From Flavobacterium cucumis (GTDB lineage Bacteria; Bacteroidota; Bacteroidia; Flavobacteriales; Flavobacteriaceae): a stretch of 64,000 nt of DNA. Below the pieces are notes generated by a model. That model worked only from the letters and a program-made list of their open reading frames with translations, was not told the DNA's origin and searched no databases. This document shows positions 35,640-45,502 of this stretch, in pieces; positions within the stretch are counted from its first letter, which is position 1; each line of letters begins with the position of its first letter. Position numbers and translations under genes: made by a program. Location of the stretch: NCBI RefSeq assembly GCF_900148835.1, contig NZ_FRYK01000002.1, forward strand, positions 434,001 to 498,000, written 5' to 3'.

Positions 35640-35861
35640 TTTATACGATGTAGTAATTTATTTATTTTAAATTTCTTTCAATAAAAATTGGCAATATGCA
35701 GATGTACTAATCCCTCAACATATGCTTACCAAAATATGTCAATCGTGACCAACACAGATTTTAATGGACATAAAATGATTCCATTTTGAAAACAAACTGT
35801 TTTTCAACTAATTAATGTTATTTAAGTGATAACAATTAAAATAAAAGCATCAAAAAAATAA

Positions 35862-36911
35862 TTATTGATTTTTCGATTTGATAATCAATCGTTTCAAAAT
35901 CTCATTTGGAACATTAAACGCATTATCAAACCACACTCCTTCTCTGTTAAAGTAACCATCTGCTGCTAAAACAGCATGATGAGAAAATCCGTAACTAATT
36001 TCAATAATTTTACCTTCACCTGATTTACTATCAACAACATAATCATATCCCATACATTCAAATCCTAGCTTATCAGAAGTTTTGAAAGCCGAGTCAATTA
36101 CATTTTTAGTAACTTTTGTACGATCGTAAAACAAATCACCACCTCCTGATGCTCTAAATTCTCCTTGGCGAATATTCCTCCCTATAAAGGAAAGTTTATC
36201 TCCTACAACAACAATTTTCAAATCATAGCCATCATTGGGAATAAATTCTTGTAAATAAACATATCCTCGCTCTACATTAAACTTTTTAGCATTAGCTAAA
36301 GATCTCAAAAATTCAGGAATTCTTTTAGCCCTACTAATAAATGTCTTTAAACTTTTTGAAGATTGAATATTAGATGAGGCTTTGTAAAGCAAACTTGGAG
36401 CGCTACTTATCCCAGAGGAAAACATTTTCTTACCATAATCAAGCAATTCTTTCGCAGCATCTATCTTTTTTACATTATGCGATCCTGAACCATTTCTGAG
36501 TTTAGCAACAATAGGAAATGAAATTTCTTTATTTTGTATAGCCCTCTTTAAAGCTTCAATATCAAAATAATAAAATGATTTAGGAATTGGAGCATGAATA
36601 CTTTCTAACAAATAGGTCTCTGATAATTTATCATCAAAATGCCAAGCATCATTAAAAGATGGAAATACTTTTTTTCCATGAAACGCTAACGTGTTTAATA
36701 TATTCTTCGCCATAAGCATATCCTTAAACGAATAATTACTATAATGCCAAAGCACAATGTCAAATTGCATCAAAATAAGAACTACACCTATTTCATAAGG
36801 ATTTATAACGCTATACTCTAAATTATTCTTTTTGCAATAATCCTCCCATTCTAAACTCCAATTAGTCGAATGTAGCTTTTCTGATTTATTATATAGGATC
36901 GCAATTTTCAT
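35862..36911 (-). CDS. ATP-grasp ligase-like protein of the polysaccharide locus
   Basis: A 349-residue protein with an ATP-grasp fold: an N-terminal alpha/beta region, then a central domain with FPIVAKLRNGSGSHNVKKID (nucleotide-binding lysine and glycine loop), YLQEFIPNDGYDLKIVVVGD, and metal-binding acid residues toward the C-terminus (CMGYDYVVD, then GKIIEISYG). It resembles RimK-like ligases, which join an amino acid or similar group to an acceptor carboxylate. Its partner gene 3 nt downstream encodes a CapA-like protein, so the pair may add an amino-acid-type substituent to uronic acids of the glycan. The substrate is not identifiable. Confidence 0.75.
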   Translation of the reverse strand: MKIAILYNKSEKLHSTNWSLEWEDYCKKNNLEYSVINPYEIGVVLILMQFDIVLWHYSNYSFKDMLMAKNILNTLAFHGKKVFPSFNDAWHFDDKLSETYLLESIHAPIPKSFYYFDIEALKRAIQNKEISFPIVAKLRNGSGSHNVKKIDAAKELLDYGKKMFSSGISSAPSLLYKASSNIQSSKSLKTFISRAKRIPEFLRSLANAKKFNVERGYVYLQEFIPNDGYDLKIVVVGDKLSFIGRNIRQGEFRASGGGDLFYDRTKVTKNVIDSAFKTSDKLGFECMGYDYVVDSKSGEGKIIEISYGFSHHAVLAADGYFNREGVWFDNAFNVPNEILKRLIIKSKNQ

Positions 36912-36914
36912 AGT

Positions 36915-38054
36915 CTATTTTTTAGAATTTAGAATCTCTTTTGAAATTTCATGATGTGCTTCACATCTCATTAAATTTAAAATTAATTTATTATGTTTAG
37001 ATCTTAACAAACTAATTGGAAGTAATTTTTTAAAAAACAATACCCTAATCAACAAGTTTTTTATGTAAATACTTGATAGATAAAAAACTTCTTGTGTTTT
37101 TAAATAGTTATACCATTCTTCAAAAAAGGATTTATCATCAGAAATTTTCTTACTCAACAAATCTAATTTCTCTAAAAAATCTAATTTCTCTTGACCTTTT
37201 AAAAGGGTAAGGGCACTATTTTTTTGACGACCCTGAAAATGAGGAATTAATTCTATTTCGAAATTCTTTTCTTTTTCTTTTAAAGACAAAATAACACTCA
37301 TTCCTTCTGTCCAAATCCCTTTTTGATATTTCTTTTTATAATCAAAAATGAAATTCCCTAGACTATAAACAATTGGTTTACCTTCGTATATTTCGTTACC
37401 ACTGACACAGTGCGTATGATGACCCACAACTGCATCTGCACCAATTTCAATAAAATATCTAAATCGCTTTCTTTGTTCTGGCGTAGGTAATTGATAATGC
37501 TCTCTACCTCCGTGATAAATAACTATCAATTTATCTACCTGTCCTCTTAAATTCTGAATTGCCTTGGTATTTTCAATAAAATCAAAAGTATATGCTCCTG
37601 GTACAGTATCAGTTGCTCCGCAAAATTCATTTTCAGCAATATTTAAAAACCCTACTTTTATTCCGTTGATATTTGATATAAAAGGTCTTGAGGATTCAAA
37701 TCTGTCTTTTCCAGCACCTACAAAATCGAATCCTAAATCTTGTGCATGATTCATGGTATCTAAAACACCTTGACCCGAATAATCTTGTATATGATTATTC
37801 GCTAGTGTTAACAAATTAAAACCTGCATATTTTAGCGCCTTTAAAGCATTAATATCTTCCGTTTTTAAGCACGGACCAGTTTTTTCAATTTTTGTATTGG
37901 ATGTTGTAACAGGACATTCAAAGTTTACTATCGCATAATCTACTCCTTTAACTATATTTTCATATCCATTGAATAAATCTTTATAGTTTTCGTTCACAAG
38001 ATATTCTTTTGTTCTTCCTGTTGGGCAATAATCTCCAGCTATTAATATTCTCAT
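36915..38054 (-). CDS. CapA-family metallophosphoesterase-like protein
   Basis: A 379-residue CapA/PgsA-type protein of the calcineurin-like fold: an early metal-binding GDYCPTGRT, FECPVTTSNT, LANNHIQDYSGQGVLDTM (the conserved N-N-H), YHGGREHYQLPTPEQRKRFR, and VGHHTHCVSGNEIYEGKPIV followed by YSLGNFIFD. Unlike PgsA of poly-gamma-glutamate systems it has no N-terminal membrane anchor, so it is probably cytosolic. It is coupled to the ATP-grasp gene and overlaps the following glycosyltransferase by 4 nt. Confidence 0.85.
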   Translation of the reverse strand: MRILIAGDYCPTGRTKEYLVNENYKDLFNGYENIVKGVDYAIVNFECPVTTSNTKIEKTGPCLKTEDINALKALKYAGFNLLTLANNHIQDYSGQGVLDTMNHAQDLGFDFVGAGKDRFESSRPFISNINGIKVGFLNIAENEFCGATDTVPGAYTFDFIENTKAIQNLRGQVDKLIVIYHGGREHYQLPTPEQRKRFRYFIEIGADAVVGHHTHCVSGNEIYEGKPIVYSLGNFIFDYKKKYQKGIWTEGMSVILSLKEKEKNFEIELIPHFQGRQKNSALTLLKGQEKLDFLEKLDLLSKKISDDKSFFEEWYNYLKTQEVFYLSSIYIKNLLIRVLFFKKLLPISLLRSKHNKLILNLMRCEAHHEISKEILNSKK

Positions 38055-39193
38055 TTTTTAAATGCTTTTAAAAAGGCTCTCAAATTAACAGATTGTTGTC
38101 TGTAATTGAAAACACTTAAAGTTAAATCATAACCTTTTGTAGCTATAGCTAATGCTTTATCATAATTATTGAGCATATAGGACAACTCATTAGCAAACAA
38201 GCTGTTATCATCTGGCGCAACTAAAAATGCATTTTCTCTACTTTTTAAATATTTAGGAATATCTCCAACAGCAGTTACAATCACTGGCTTTTTTGTAGAT
38301 AAGTATTCTCCTAATTTTGTCGGAAATCCTCCAGAAGATTGTAAACTACTTGGTCTAGCAAGTGCCAAAATCTTAGAGTTAACTAAATAAAATGGTATTT
38401 CATCTCTCGAAACTTGACCTTTAAAAATAACGCGATTTGGCGCAATAGCATTTGCATAATCCACAATTTCTTTAAATTCAGAGTCTGTTGCTGTTCCTAA
38501 TAATAATAATTGTATCGAAGGATGCTGTTCCTGAATCAAAGAAAAAGCTTCAATTAAATTTTTCACTCCATCTTTATTCCCTCCCATATAACCACAATAG
38601 GTAATACAATTTGAATATTCATCAGTTCTATCTACGTTTTTAAATCTATCAACATCAACTGTCATGGGCATCAAAAACATCTTACACTTTTTATTTGTTT
38701 TACCCTTAAAATACTCCAATAAGGGCTGGGTCATAACAATCATCCCATCAAACAACCTATAAATATAGTTAATGTAAAAATCAGCTATTTTCTTTTTTAA
38801 AAAACCTCTGTAATTCAACACAAAAGGAAATTCACTTTTTTCTTGGATATATGTAATATTTTTAATTTTACAGACTAAAAACAAAAGTGATATCAAGAAA
38901 GCGTTATTGGAGACTAAGATTAAAAAATCGTATTTGTTTTTTAAAATTTTAATACAAACCTTCAAAATACCAAATAATATTGTAAAAATTTTAAATCTTA
39001 AATTTGCACCCAAATTAAAATATTTTACTCCTGAAATTATCCCTCTCCTATCAGAGGAATATGCTAAAGTTAAAACATCGACATTATAATCTAACTCTTT
39101 CAAACCTTTACTGTAGGATAAGATTCTATTATTGGATGCTAAACCGCTTGGAAATTTTTGAGCTGTAACTACGCAAACATTATTACCCTTCAT
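38051..39193 (-). CDS. Glycosyltransferase family 4
   Basis: A 380-residue GT-B enzyme: the N-terminal half starts NVCVVTAQKFPSGLASNNRI and holds a hydrophobic, basic segment (about 65-120) likely to touch the membrane. The C-terminal half shows CITYCGYMGGNKDGVKNLIE, LLLLGTATDSEFKEI and LQSSGGFPTKLGEYLSTKKP. It overlaps both neighbours (4 nt with capA, 11 nt with the epimerase gene), so translation is probably coupled. The sugar donor is unknown; UDP-L-FucNAc is a candidate because the genes for that sugar follow immediately upstream. Confidence 0.82.
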   Translation of the reverse strand: MKGNNVCVVTAQKFPSGLASNNRILSYSKGLKELDYNVDVLTLAYSSDRRGIISGVKYFNLGANLRFKIFTILFGILKVCIKILKNKYDFLILVSNNAFLISLLFLVCKIKNITYIQEKSEFPFVLNYRGFLKKKIADFYINYIYRLFDGMIVMTQPLLEYFKGKTNKKCKMFLMPMTVDVDRFKNVDRTDEYSNCITYCGYMGGNKDGVKNLIEAFSLIQEQHPSIQLLLLGTATDSEFKEIVDYANAIAPNRVIFKGQVSRDEIPFYLVNSKILALARPSSLQSSGGFPTKLGEYLSTKKPVIVTAVGDIPKYLKSRENAFLVAPDDNSLFANELSYMLNNYDKALAIATKGYDLTLSVFNYRQQSVNLRAFLKAFKK

Positions 39194-40319
39194 GCCAAAC
39201 AGTCCTTTTTATATAATCCGTATAAGAAATAATAATTCTAACCACTTTCTCGGAAACATTCGGCATCGAATAATCTGCAACGGGTCTAAAATTTCGTGCT
39301 AATCCCACTTCTTGTCGCAATACTTGTGTTAAACCTTGCAAAATTCGTTCGGGAGACAGTCCAACCATCATTACAGAGGCTTCTTCCATAGCCTCCGGAC
39401 GCTCATGTGCTTGGCGAATATTAAGTGCTCTGAAATTTAAAATAGAAGACTCTTCTGAAATAGTTCCTGAATCTGACAATACAGCATACGCTTGTTTTTG
39501 CAAGGCATTGTAATCGTGAAAACCAAGCGGTTTCAAGAATTGAATTTCAGGACGCATTTCAATTTTCATTTTCTCAATCATGTTTCTAGTTCTTGGATGA
39601 GTTGAAACAATGATTGGAAATTTATATTTTTCCGCTACCTGATTTAAAGTAGCCATTAGGTTTGTGAAATTTTTCTCGTTATTGATGTTTTCCTCTCTAT
39701 GAGAAGATACCACAAAGAACTTCCCTTCTTCTAAATTTAATTTTTCTAAAACAGTTGAAGCTTCAATTTGTGGTAAATAGTGATGTAGTACCTCAAACAT
39801 AGGAGAACCTGTTTTGATAACCCTGTCCGCTGATAATCCTTCTCGCAATAAATACTCACGTGCTATATCTGAATAGGTTAAATTGATATCCGATACATGA
39901 TCTACAATTTTACGATTCGTTTCTTCAGGAACTCTTTGATCAAAACAACGATTCCCAGCCTCCATGTGAAAAATAGGAATATGCCTTTTCTTCGCAGCTA
40001 TTGCACACAAACAAGAATTGGTATCTCCAAGTACTAAAAAGGCATCGGGCTTTTCTTTTTCCAACACTGGATCAATGTTGATTAAAATTTGTCCCGCCGT
40101 AGTAGTAGCATTCGAACCTGCTGCATTGAGAAAATGATTTGGCTTGCGCAAGCCTAAATCTTCAAAAAACACTTCGTTAAGCTCATAGTCATAGTTCTGA
40201 CCAGTGTGCACTAAAATGTGTTCGATTGCTTCAGATTGATCCAATGCAATTAATACTCTTGATAAACGAATTATTTCCGGACGTGTACCTACAACGGTTA
40301 AGACTTTTAATTTTTTCAT
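39183..40319 (-). CDS. capG: UDP-N-acetylglucosamine 2-epimerase type (CapG/FnlC)
   Basis: A 378-residue non-hydrolysing UDP-GlcNAc 2-epimerase family enzyme: VVGTRPEIIRLSRVL at the start, VHTGQNYDYELNEVFFEDLG, FLVLGDTNSCLCAIAAKK, FHMEAGNRCFDQRVPEETNR, and VLSDSGTISEESSILNFRAL. With CapE and CapF homologues next to it, it most likely performs the last step to UDP-N-acetyl-L-fucosamine, rather than making UDP-ManNAc as WecB does. The C-terminus overlaps the next gene. Confidence 0.85.
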   Translation of the reverse strand: MKKLKVLTVVGTRPEIIRLSRVLIALDQSEAIEHILVHTGQNYDYELNEVFFEDLGLRKPNHFLNAAGSNATTTAGQILINIDPVLEKEKPDAFLVLGDTNSCLCAIAAKKRHIPIFHMEAGNRCFDQRVPEETNRKIVDHVSDINLTYSDIAREYLLREGLSADRVIKTGSPMFEVLHHYLPQIEASTVLEKLNLEEGKFFVVSSHREENINNEKNFTNLMATLNQVAEKYKFPIIVSTHPRTRNMIEKMKIEMRPEIQFLKPLGFHDYNALQKQAYAVLSDSGTISEESSILNFRALNIRQAHERPEAMEEASVMMVGLSPERILQGLTQVLRQEVGLARNFRPVADYSMPNVSEKVVRIIISYTDYIKRTVWHEG

Positions 40320-40350
40320 ACTGTGTTTTTTCTAGATCTGCAATGATAAT

Positions 40351-41523
40351 TTATACTTCCTCAAAAAAAGTGTCGGGGCGATTTGGATCGAAACTTTCAT
40401 TTGCCCACATAAAAGTAACCATATCTTCTGTTTCTGAAAGATTGATAATGTTGTGGGTATAACCTGGAATCATTTCTACCACTTCAATTTTTTCGCCACT
40501 CACATAAAATTCGTTAACTGGGAAATCATTGCCATTTTCATCTTTTCCAACTTTTCTCAATTGAATGAGACCTTTTCCACTAACAACCACAAATTTTTCG
40601 TTTTTTGTATGGTGCCAATGTTGACCTTTTGTGATTCCTGGTTTTGAAATATTTACTGAAAACTGTCCCCTTTCGGGTGTTCGAATAATTTCGGTAAAAC
40701 TTCCTCTTTGGTCGATATTCATTTTTAGAGGATAGGAAAATTTCTCTGCTGGTAAATAACTCAAATAGGTAGCGTATAATTTCTTTTCAAAAGCGTTATG
40801 TGTGACATTCGGCACAGTTAAATTTTCGCGTTGCTCTTTAAAACCATATAGTAAGTCGACAATTTGTCCAAGTTTCAGCTGATGAACAGTTGGGACAATG
40901 CAAAAATCACCATTTCTGGTTGCTTCATTCGTTAATGCACCTATTAACTCTTCTACTACATCATCTATATAAACTAAAGTCATTTCTACATTCGGGTCGT
41001 TGACAGAAATGGGTAAATCATTTGCAATGTTATTACAAAAAGTAGCTACCGCACTGTTGTAATTGGGTTTACACCATTTTCCAAAAATATTGGGAAAGCG
41101 ATAAATAAGTGCCTTTTCTCCGCGTTCCTGTGGAGAAAAATGAGACCTTACAGCATCTTCTCCTGCTTTTTTGCTGATGCCGTAAGGATTATCCAGCTCA
41201 GCTTGAGTGGAAGAAGCAAGTACGATGGGACAATTGTTATTGTTCTCTTTCAGTTTTTCTAATAGGGCTGTAGTAAAGCCAAAGTTACCAATCATAAACT
41301 CACTTTGCTCTATTGGGCGATTTACTCCGGCTAAATGAAAAACAAAATCAACATCTTTACAAGCTTCTTCTAAAACCGAAAAATCGGAATCCCGCTTGTA
41401 TTCAATGATGTGTAAATCAGTTCCTAAAACAGGATGTTTCGCCTTTCCTGCTTTAATGTTGTTCAATTGTGCAACTAAGTTTTTACCAACGAAACCAGTG
41501 GCTCCAGTTATCAATATTTTCAT
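40351..41523 (-). CDS. capF: CapF/FnlB-type reductase with C-terminal cupin
   Basis: A 390-residue two-domain enzyme of UDP-L-FucNAc synthesis. Residues 1-260 form an SDR domain (ILITGATGFVGKNLVAQL, HLAGVNRPIEQ, NPYGISKKAGE). Residues 270-390 form a cupin domain (GQFSVNISKPGITKGQHWHH, TKNEKFVVVSGKGLIQLRKV, YTHNIINLSETEDMVTFMWA) that in CapF is metal-dependent and does the C3 epimerisation before reduction. The length agrees with S. aureus CapF. It lies between capG and a small cupin gene, 3 nt from the latter. Confidence 0.88.
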   Translation of the reverse strand: MKILITGATGFVGKNLVAQLNNIKAGKAKHPVLGTDLHIIEYKRDSDFSVLEEACKDVDFVFHLAGVNRPIEQSEFMIGNFGFTTALLEKLKENNNNCPIVLASSTQAELDNPYGISKKAGEDAVRSHFSPQERGEKALIYRFPNIFGKWCKPNYNSAVATFCNNIANDLPISVNDPNVEMTLVYIDDVVEELIGALTNEATRNGDFCIVPTVHQLKLGQIVDLLYGFKEQRENLTVPNVTHNAFEKKLYATYLSYLPAEKFSYPLKMNIDQRGSFTEIIRTPERGQFSVNISKPGITKGQHWHHTKNEKFVVVSGKGLIQLRKVGKDENGNDFPVNEFYVSGEKIEVVEMIPGYTHNIINLSETEDMVTFMWANESFDPNRPDTFFEEV

Positions 41524-41526
41524 AAA

Positions 41527-41955
41527 CTATTCTATTGTTAAAAAATCATCGGGATGATATTCAAATCTAAATTCATCGTCGACTTCACCCACCTTATAAT
41601 CTGCTAAGACGAGCAATTTAGCACCAACTTCCTGTGCTTGAATACTACTTACAAACCCTGCTGGAACATGCAAAATATCCATTTTATCAGCCTTCAATAC
41701 AAAGCAATAAGGTTTTAAGTCTTTTAATCCTTTTTCAAAATAATCAATGGATAGTATTTGAATTTTAAAAGTCCCATTGATTGCTGAAAACCAACGTTGT
41801 TCAATCTTATGCCCTTGCCATCCTCTAATGGAATATACATCTGCATTTTCGATGGTATACATTCTTTTGATGGAAGTCGCATCAAAATCATTATTAAAAG
41901 TAAGTGTTCCTCTAATGTCAGAATGGGAACCTCCAGGAATGAGTTTCGGAATCAT
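41527..41955 (-). CDS. Small cupin, WxcM/FdtA-like sugar isomerase
   Basis: A 142-residue single-domain cupin: GGSHSDIRGTLTFNNDFDAT, YSIRGWQGHKIEQRWFSAIN (His-rich active-site face), and LHVPAGFVSSIQAQEVGAKL. It resembles WxcM/FdtA-type 3,4-ketoisomerases and RmlC-like epimerases. In this operon, inserted between capE and capF, it could help to process the 4-keto-6-deoxy intermediate or make a side product; CapE/F/G alone suffice in other bacteria, so its need here is unclear. Confidence 0.75.
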   Translation of the reverse strand: MIPKLIPGGSHSDIRGTLTFNNDFDATSIKRMYTIENADVYSIRGWQGHKIEQRWFSAINGTFKIQILSIDYFEKGLKDLKPYCFVLKADKMDILHVPAGFVSSIQAQEVGAKLLVLADYKVGEVDDEFRFEYHPDDFLTIE

Positions 41956-41977
41956 GATTTTTTAGTGTTTTAATCTA

Positions 41978-43012
41978 TTAACCATGTAGCTGTTCCACAT
42001 CTTCACCAAAAACCTCTTTTCGTATCAGTGGCAATGTAGAAATAAGCTTCTTCAGACCTTCGACATCTTTTTGATTGGTGTTGTGCGAATGATAATCCTC
42101 TATTCTAGAAACATCTTCTTCCCCTTCAGAGAAATACTTTGCATAATTCAAATCACGATTATCCGCTGGTACACGATAAAAATTCCCCATGTCCTCAGCT
42201 TTCATCATCTCTTCCCTAGTACAAAGAGTTTCGTACAATTTTTCACCATGACGTGTCCCAATTACCTTAATAGGAACATCCTTTCCTGTTAACGTAATTA
42301 AAGCCTTTGCTAAATCCCCTATAGTTCCTGCTGGAGCTTTATTCACAAACAAATCACCAGAATTCCCATTCTCAAAAGCAAATAAAACCAAATCCACAGC
42401 ATCGTCGAGCGACATAAAAAAACGAGACATATTTGGATCTGTAATCGTTATAGGTTCTCCTTTTTGAATTTGATTCAAAAATAAAGGAATCACGGAACCA
42501 CGCGATGCCATAACATTGCCATAACGCGTTAAACAAACCACCGTATCCGTCAAATTTCTCGATTCTGCTACCGCAACTTTCTCCATCATCGCTTTAGAAA
42601 TTCCCATCGCATTGATAGGATAAGCAGCCTTGTCTGTGGACAAACAAATAACTTTTTGAACACCATTACTTGCTGCAGCTCGAATAACATTTTGAGTTCC
42701 CTCAACATTTGTTTTAACAGCTTGCATTGGGAAAAATTCGCACGAAGGTACTTGCTTTAAAGCAGCCGCATGAAAAACATAATCCACACCACGTGTAGCA
42801 GGCTCAACAGAGGAATAATCCCTAACATCACCTATGTAATATTTAATTTTATCAGTCTTATACAAATTACGCATGTCGTCTTGTTTCTTCTCATCTCGAG
42901 AAAAAATACGAATCTCTTTAAAATGGTCTGTCGTTAAAAAACGATTAAGGACCGCAGTTCCGAAAGAACCGGTGCCACCTGTGATTAGGAGGATTTTATT
43001 TTGTATTTTCAT
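41978..43012 (-). CDS. capE: UDP-GlcNAc 4,6-dehydratase/5-epimerase (CapE/FnlA)
   Basis: A 344-residue SDR enzyme: LLITGGTGSFGTAVLNRFL (NAD-binding), EIRIFSRDEKKQDDMRN, HAAALKQVPSCEFFPMQAVK, MGISKAMMEKVAVA, and LTRYGNVMASRGSVIPLFL. This is the CapE/WbjB family, which turns UDP-GlcNAc into the 4-keto-6-deoxy-L sugar used for UDP-L-FucNAc. A GTG two codons upstream is possible; I prefer the ATG of MKIQNK. The following three genes supply the next steps. Confidence 0.85.
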   Translation of the reverse strand: MKIQNKILLITGGTGSFGTAVLNRFLTTDHFKEIRIFSRDEKKQDDMRNLYKTDKIKYYIGDVRDYSSVEPATRGVDYVFHAAALKQVPSCEFFPMQAVKTNVEGTQNVIRAAASNGVQKVICLSTDKAAYPINAMGISKAMMEKVAVAESRNLTDTVVCLTRYGNVMASRGSVIPLFLNQIQKGEPITITDPNMSRFFMSLDDAVDLVLFAFENGNSGDLFVNKAPAGTIGDLAKALITLTGKDVPIKVIGTRHGEKLYETLCTREEMMKAEDMGNFYRVPADNRDLNYAKYFSEGEEDVSRIEDYHSHNTNQKDVEGLKKLISTLPLIRKEVFGEDVEQLHG

Positions 43013-43094
43013 ATTCACAAATTCAAATATTCTTCAAAATTAATCTTTTTATTTTTTTAAGGCTAACATAGTATAAAATCTATTAAATTAGCAA

Positions 43095-44300
43095 TCATGC
43101 TCTATTTATCAATTCAACTATCTTAATAACCTGATTTTTAGGATTTTTTTCTCTCAAAATAAAATCACTTGCTTTTCTACCAATTCTTTCGTTAACTTCA
43201 GTTGGTAATGATAATATGTAAGAAATTTTCTTGGAAAGTGCATCAATTGTAAGTTCATCTAATGTATAACAATAATCAAAATATTCAATAGGCACACCCG
43301 GTAATTTATACATAAGTACGGGTCTACCTGAAGCAAAATATTCCATTGTCTTGGAAGGAAAAGAAAACTTAGTATACTCGCCTTCTGGAGTTCTTGGGTT
43401 TACCAATAGCGATGCTTTTTTTTGAATAGCTAGTATTGACTCATGGGAAACCTTACCTAAATAAAGTATTCTATTATCTGTTAAAGCCTTTTCTTGTACC
43501 ATCTCTTTAGCATCTCCATCACCGCAAATTACCAAGCGATAACTAGAATCTGGAATTAATAAAAATGCTTCTATTAAATTATCAATTCCATACTTTTGTG
43601 ACAATGCTCCAGTGTATAACACAACTTTTGTGTCTGCTTCAAATTCAAAATTCTCAATAACCTGTGAATTAGAATTAAAGATACCCTCCATCACAACAAA
43701 CTCATGATTATCTAACCCCAAAGGCACAGACATGGCTTCACTTAACAAAACAAAATTATTGAAATAAGAAATATTGTTATATATCCATTTTATATTCCTT
43801 TCTTTCAATCCAAGAGCATTATAAATGGGGTTACTACCCATATATTCGGGTAAATCTGGAACAATTACAGTTAACTCAACATCTTTAAATCTTTTTTTAG
43901 CTTTAATAGCGATATCCATTAAATTAGAATTTAACGAATAAACAAGAATATGTTTGTTACCATTATGTGAACGACACCATTCGAAAACATCCTTTTTAGC
44001 AGTGCTCAAAAACTGTTGCAAAAATGGAATATTTACAAACGATGTACATTTAGTTGATACAATACCATTAAACTTTGAAAAATCATATTTAACAATTGGC
44101 TTTCTATAACCTAACGGAAATGTACTTAAAAAAGGAATCGTAACAATCGAAATATTGATTTTATTTTGAATAAATCCTTCAACTAATGCTTCCTGTAAAT
44201 TTTGTGCCGCAAACTGATATCCCCTTTTACTATTCTTAAAAATGTCAACCTTATGGGGTTGGGGATAAATTCCACATAAAAAAAGTGTTTGCATGGTCAT
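43095..44300 (-). CDS. Glycosyltransferase family 4/1
   Basis: A 401-residue GT-B enzyme: LFLCGIYPQPHKVDIFKNSK near the start, VVLYTGALSQKYGIDNLIEA, YRLVICGDGDAKEMVQEKAL, and LLVNPRTPEGEYTKFSFPSK followed by TMEYFASGRPVLMYKLPG, containing the conserved Glu of GT4 enzymes. It overlaps the stop of the polymerase gene by 1 nt, so the two are coupled. Donor and acceptor are unknown. Confidence 0.82.
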   Translation of the reverse strand: MTMQTLFLCGIYPQPHKVDIFKNSKRGYQFAAQNLQEALVEGFIQNKINISIVTIPFLSTFPLGYRKPIVKYDFSKFNGIVSTKCTSFVNIPFLQQFLSTAKKDVFEWCRSHNGNKHILVYSLNSNLMDIAIKAKKRFKDVELTVIVPDLPEYMGSNPIYNALGLKERNIKWIYNNISYFNNFVLLSEAMSVPLGLDNHEFVVMEGIFNSNSQVIENFEFEADTKVVLYTGALSQKYGIDNLIEAFLLIPDSSYRLVICGDGDAKEMVQEKALTDNRILYLGKVSHESILAIQKKASLLVNPRTPEGEYTKFSFPSKTMEYFASGRPVLMYKLPGVPIEYFDYCYTLDELTIDALSKKISYILSLPTEVNERIGRKASDFILREKNPKNQVIKIVELINRA

Positions 44301-45502
44301 TAATTATTTTTTTTTGAGTGAATCATAATTGATTTATAGCTTATAGCCAAAAAAATTGAAGCGTAAATAAATTTATAATATATGATAACTGGTAAAGCAA
44401 ACTCAAAAAGAATTGTAGGAAATAAAAAATATAAGAAATCTATAGAAAAATTGTTTTTAGCAAACTTATACAAAGAAAAGTACATAGCGCCCATAAACAA
44501 GAAACCTCCCATAGTATAATACACTAAATAACCCGAATCAGAGTAAGTTAAATTATTTACAATATTAAAACCTATATGAAAATTGTCTTCTAAATACTTT
44601 AAATTCAAATTAAGAGTCCCAGAATTAGTATATCTCCCTCTAAAACCATTTGCTTCACTGTTAAAACTCTCAAAATAATATTCAATCAACTCAACATTTA
44701 ATAAAACTTTATAAATAGTTGCGATGATCAACAAAATAAAAAGAATTTTTAAATTGTTACTTTTACTAGATTTAAAAACATAATAAGACATTATAATAGA
44801 AAAGACAAAAGCTGTATTAGATACCAACATTATATTTACAATTAGAAGTAATATCATGTAAACATAATATATTTTATTATTTGTTATTTTAAACAAAATC
44901 TTGTTAATAAAAAAGAAAAGAAAATAGAAATAACTTGCAAATGTGTAAATACCAAAAGACATCACGGGTCTATTTTTTATAAACATATTTGAAGTTGCTT
45001 CTTCGTAAAGTTGTGTATACTTAGAAATTGTAAACTCTTTTATTGAAGGATTATCAACAATAATTAGAAGATTCCAAACTAAAAAAATAATCATAAAAAC
45101 GTGAACAAGTAACTTAACTATTCTTATGGATATAGTTGTATTAACTTGAAGCATACTCAAACCAAGAAAACAGACTACTGGTGCTAATCTAGATATTGAA
45201 AATTGTGCAGAGGGGTCAAATCGATTTGAAATTATTGTTATAATTATCATATAGACAATTGTAATTGCAAAAACAATGAAATGACTTAAGTTTAAATTTG
45301 AGAACTTAATAATTCCTATAAAAATTGTAACACACAAAATAGTCCAACTTACAATTATCTCATCCAGTCCTGGTAAAGTACCATTTGAAGAAGTTGGAGC
45401 TAAAACAAACATGAAAAACACAAAAAAATAGTATATCGAACCAAAAGAAGTGTACTTTTCATTATCCGCTGGTTCAATATTTTTACTTACTCCAAATCCC
45501 AT
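44300..45502 (-). CDS. Wzy-type O-antigen/capsule polymerase
   Basis: A 400-residue integral membrane protein with about 11 predicted transmembrane helices and a larger polar loop near residues 275-315 (FNSEANGFRGRYTNSG), the usual shape of Wzy polymerases. Sequence conservation in this family is low, so the assignment rests on topology and position. It lies next to a Wzx-type flippase (20-nt overlap) in a locus with Wza and Wzc. It would join lipid-linked repeat units in the periplasm. Confidence 0.72.
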   Translation of the reverse strand: MGFGVSKNIEPADNEKYTSFGSIYYFFVFFMFVLAPTSSNGTLPGLDEIIVSWTILCVTIFIGIIKFSNLNLSHFIVFAITIVYMIIITIISNRFDPSAQFSISRLAPVVCFLGLSMLQVNTTISIRIVKLLVHVFMIIFLVWNLLIIVDNPSIKEFTISKYTQLYEEATSNMFIKNRPVMSFGIYTFASYFYFLFFFINKILFKITNNKIYYVYMILLLIVNIMLVSNTAFVFSIIMSYYVFKSSKSNNLKILFILLIIATIYKVLLNVELIEYYFESFNSEANGFRGRYTNSGTLNLNLKYLEDNFHIGFNIVNNLTYSDSGYLVYYTMGGFLFMGAMYFSLYKFAKNNFSIDFLYFLFPTILFEFALPVIIYYKFIYASIFLAISYKSIMIHSKKNN

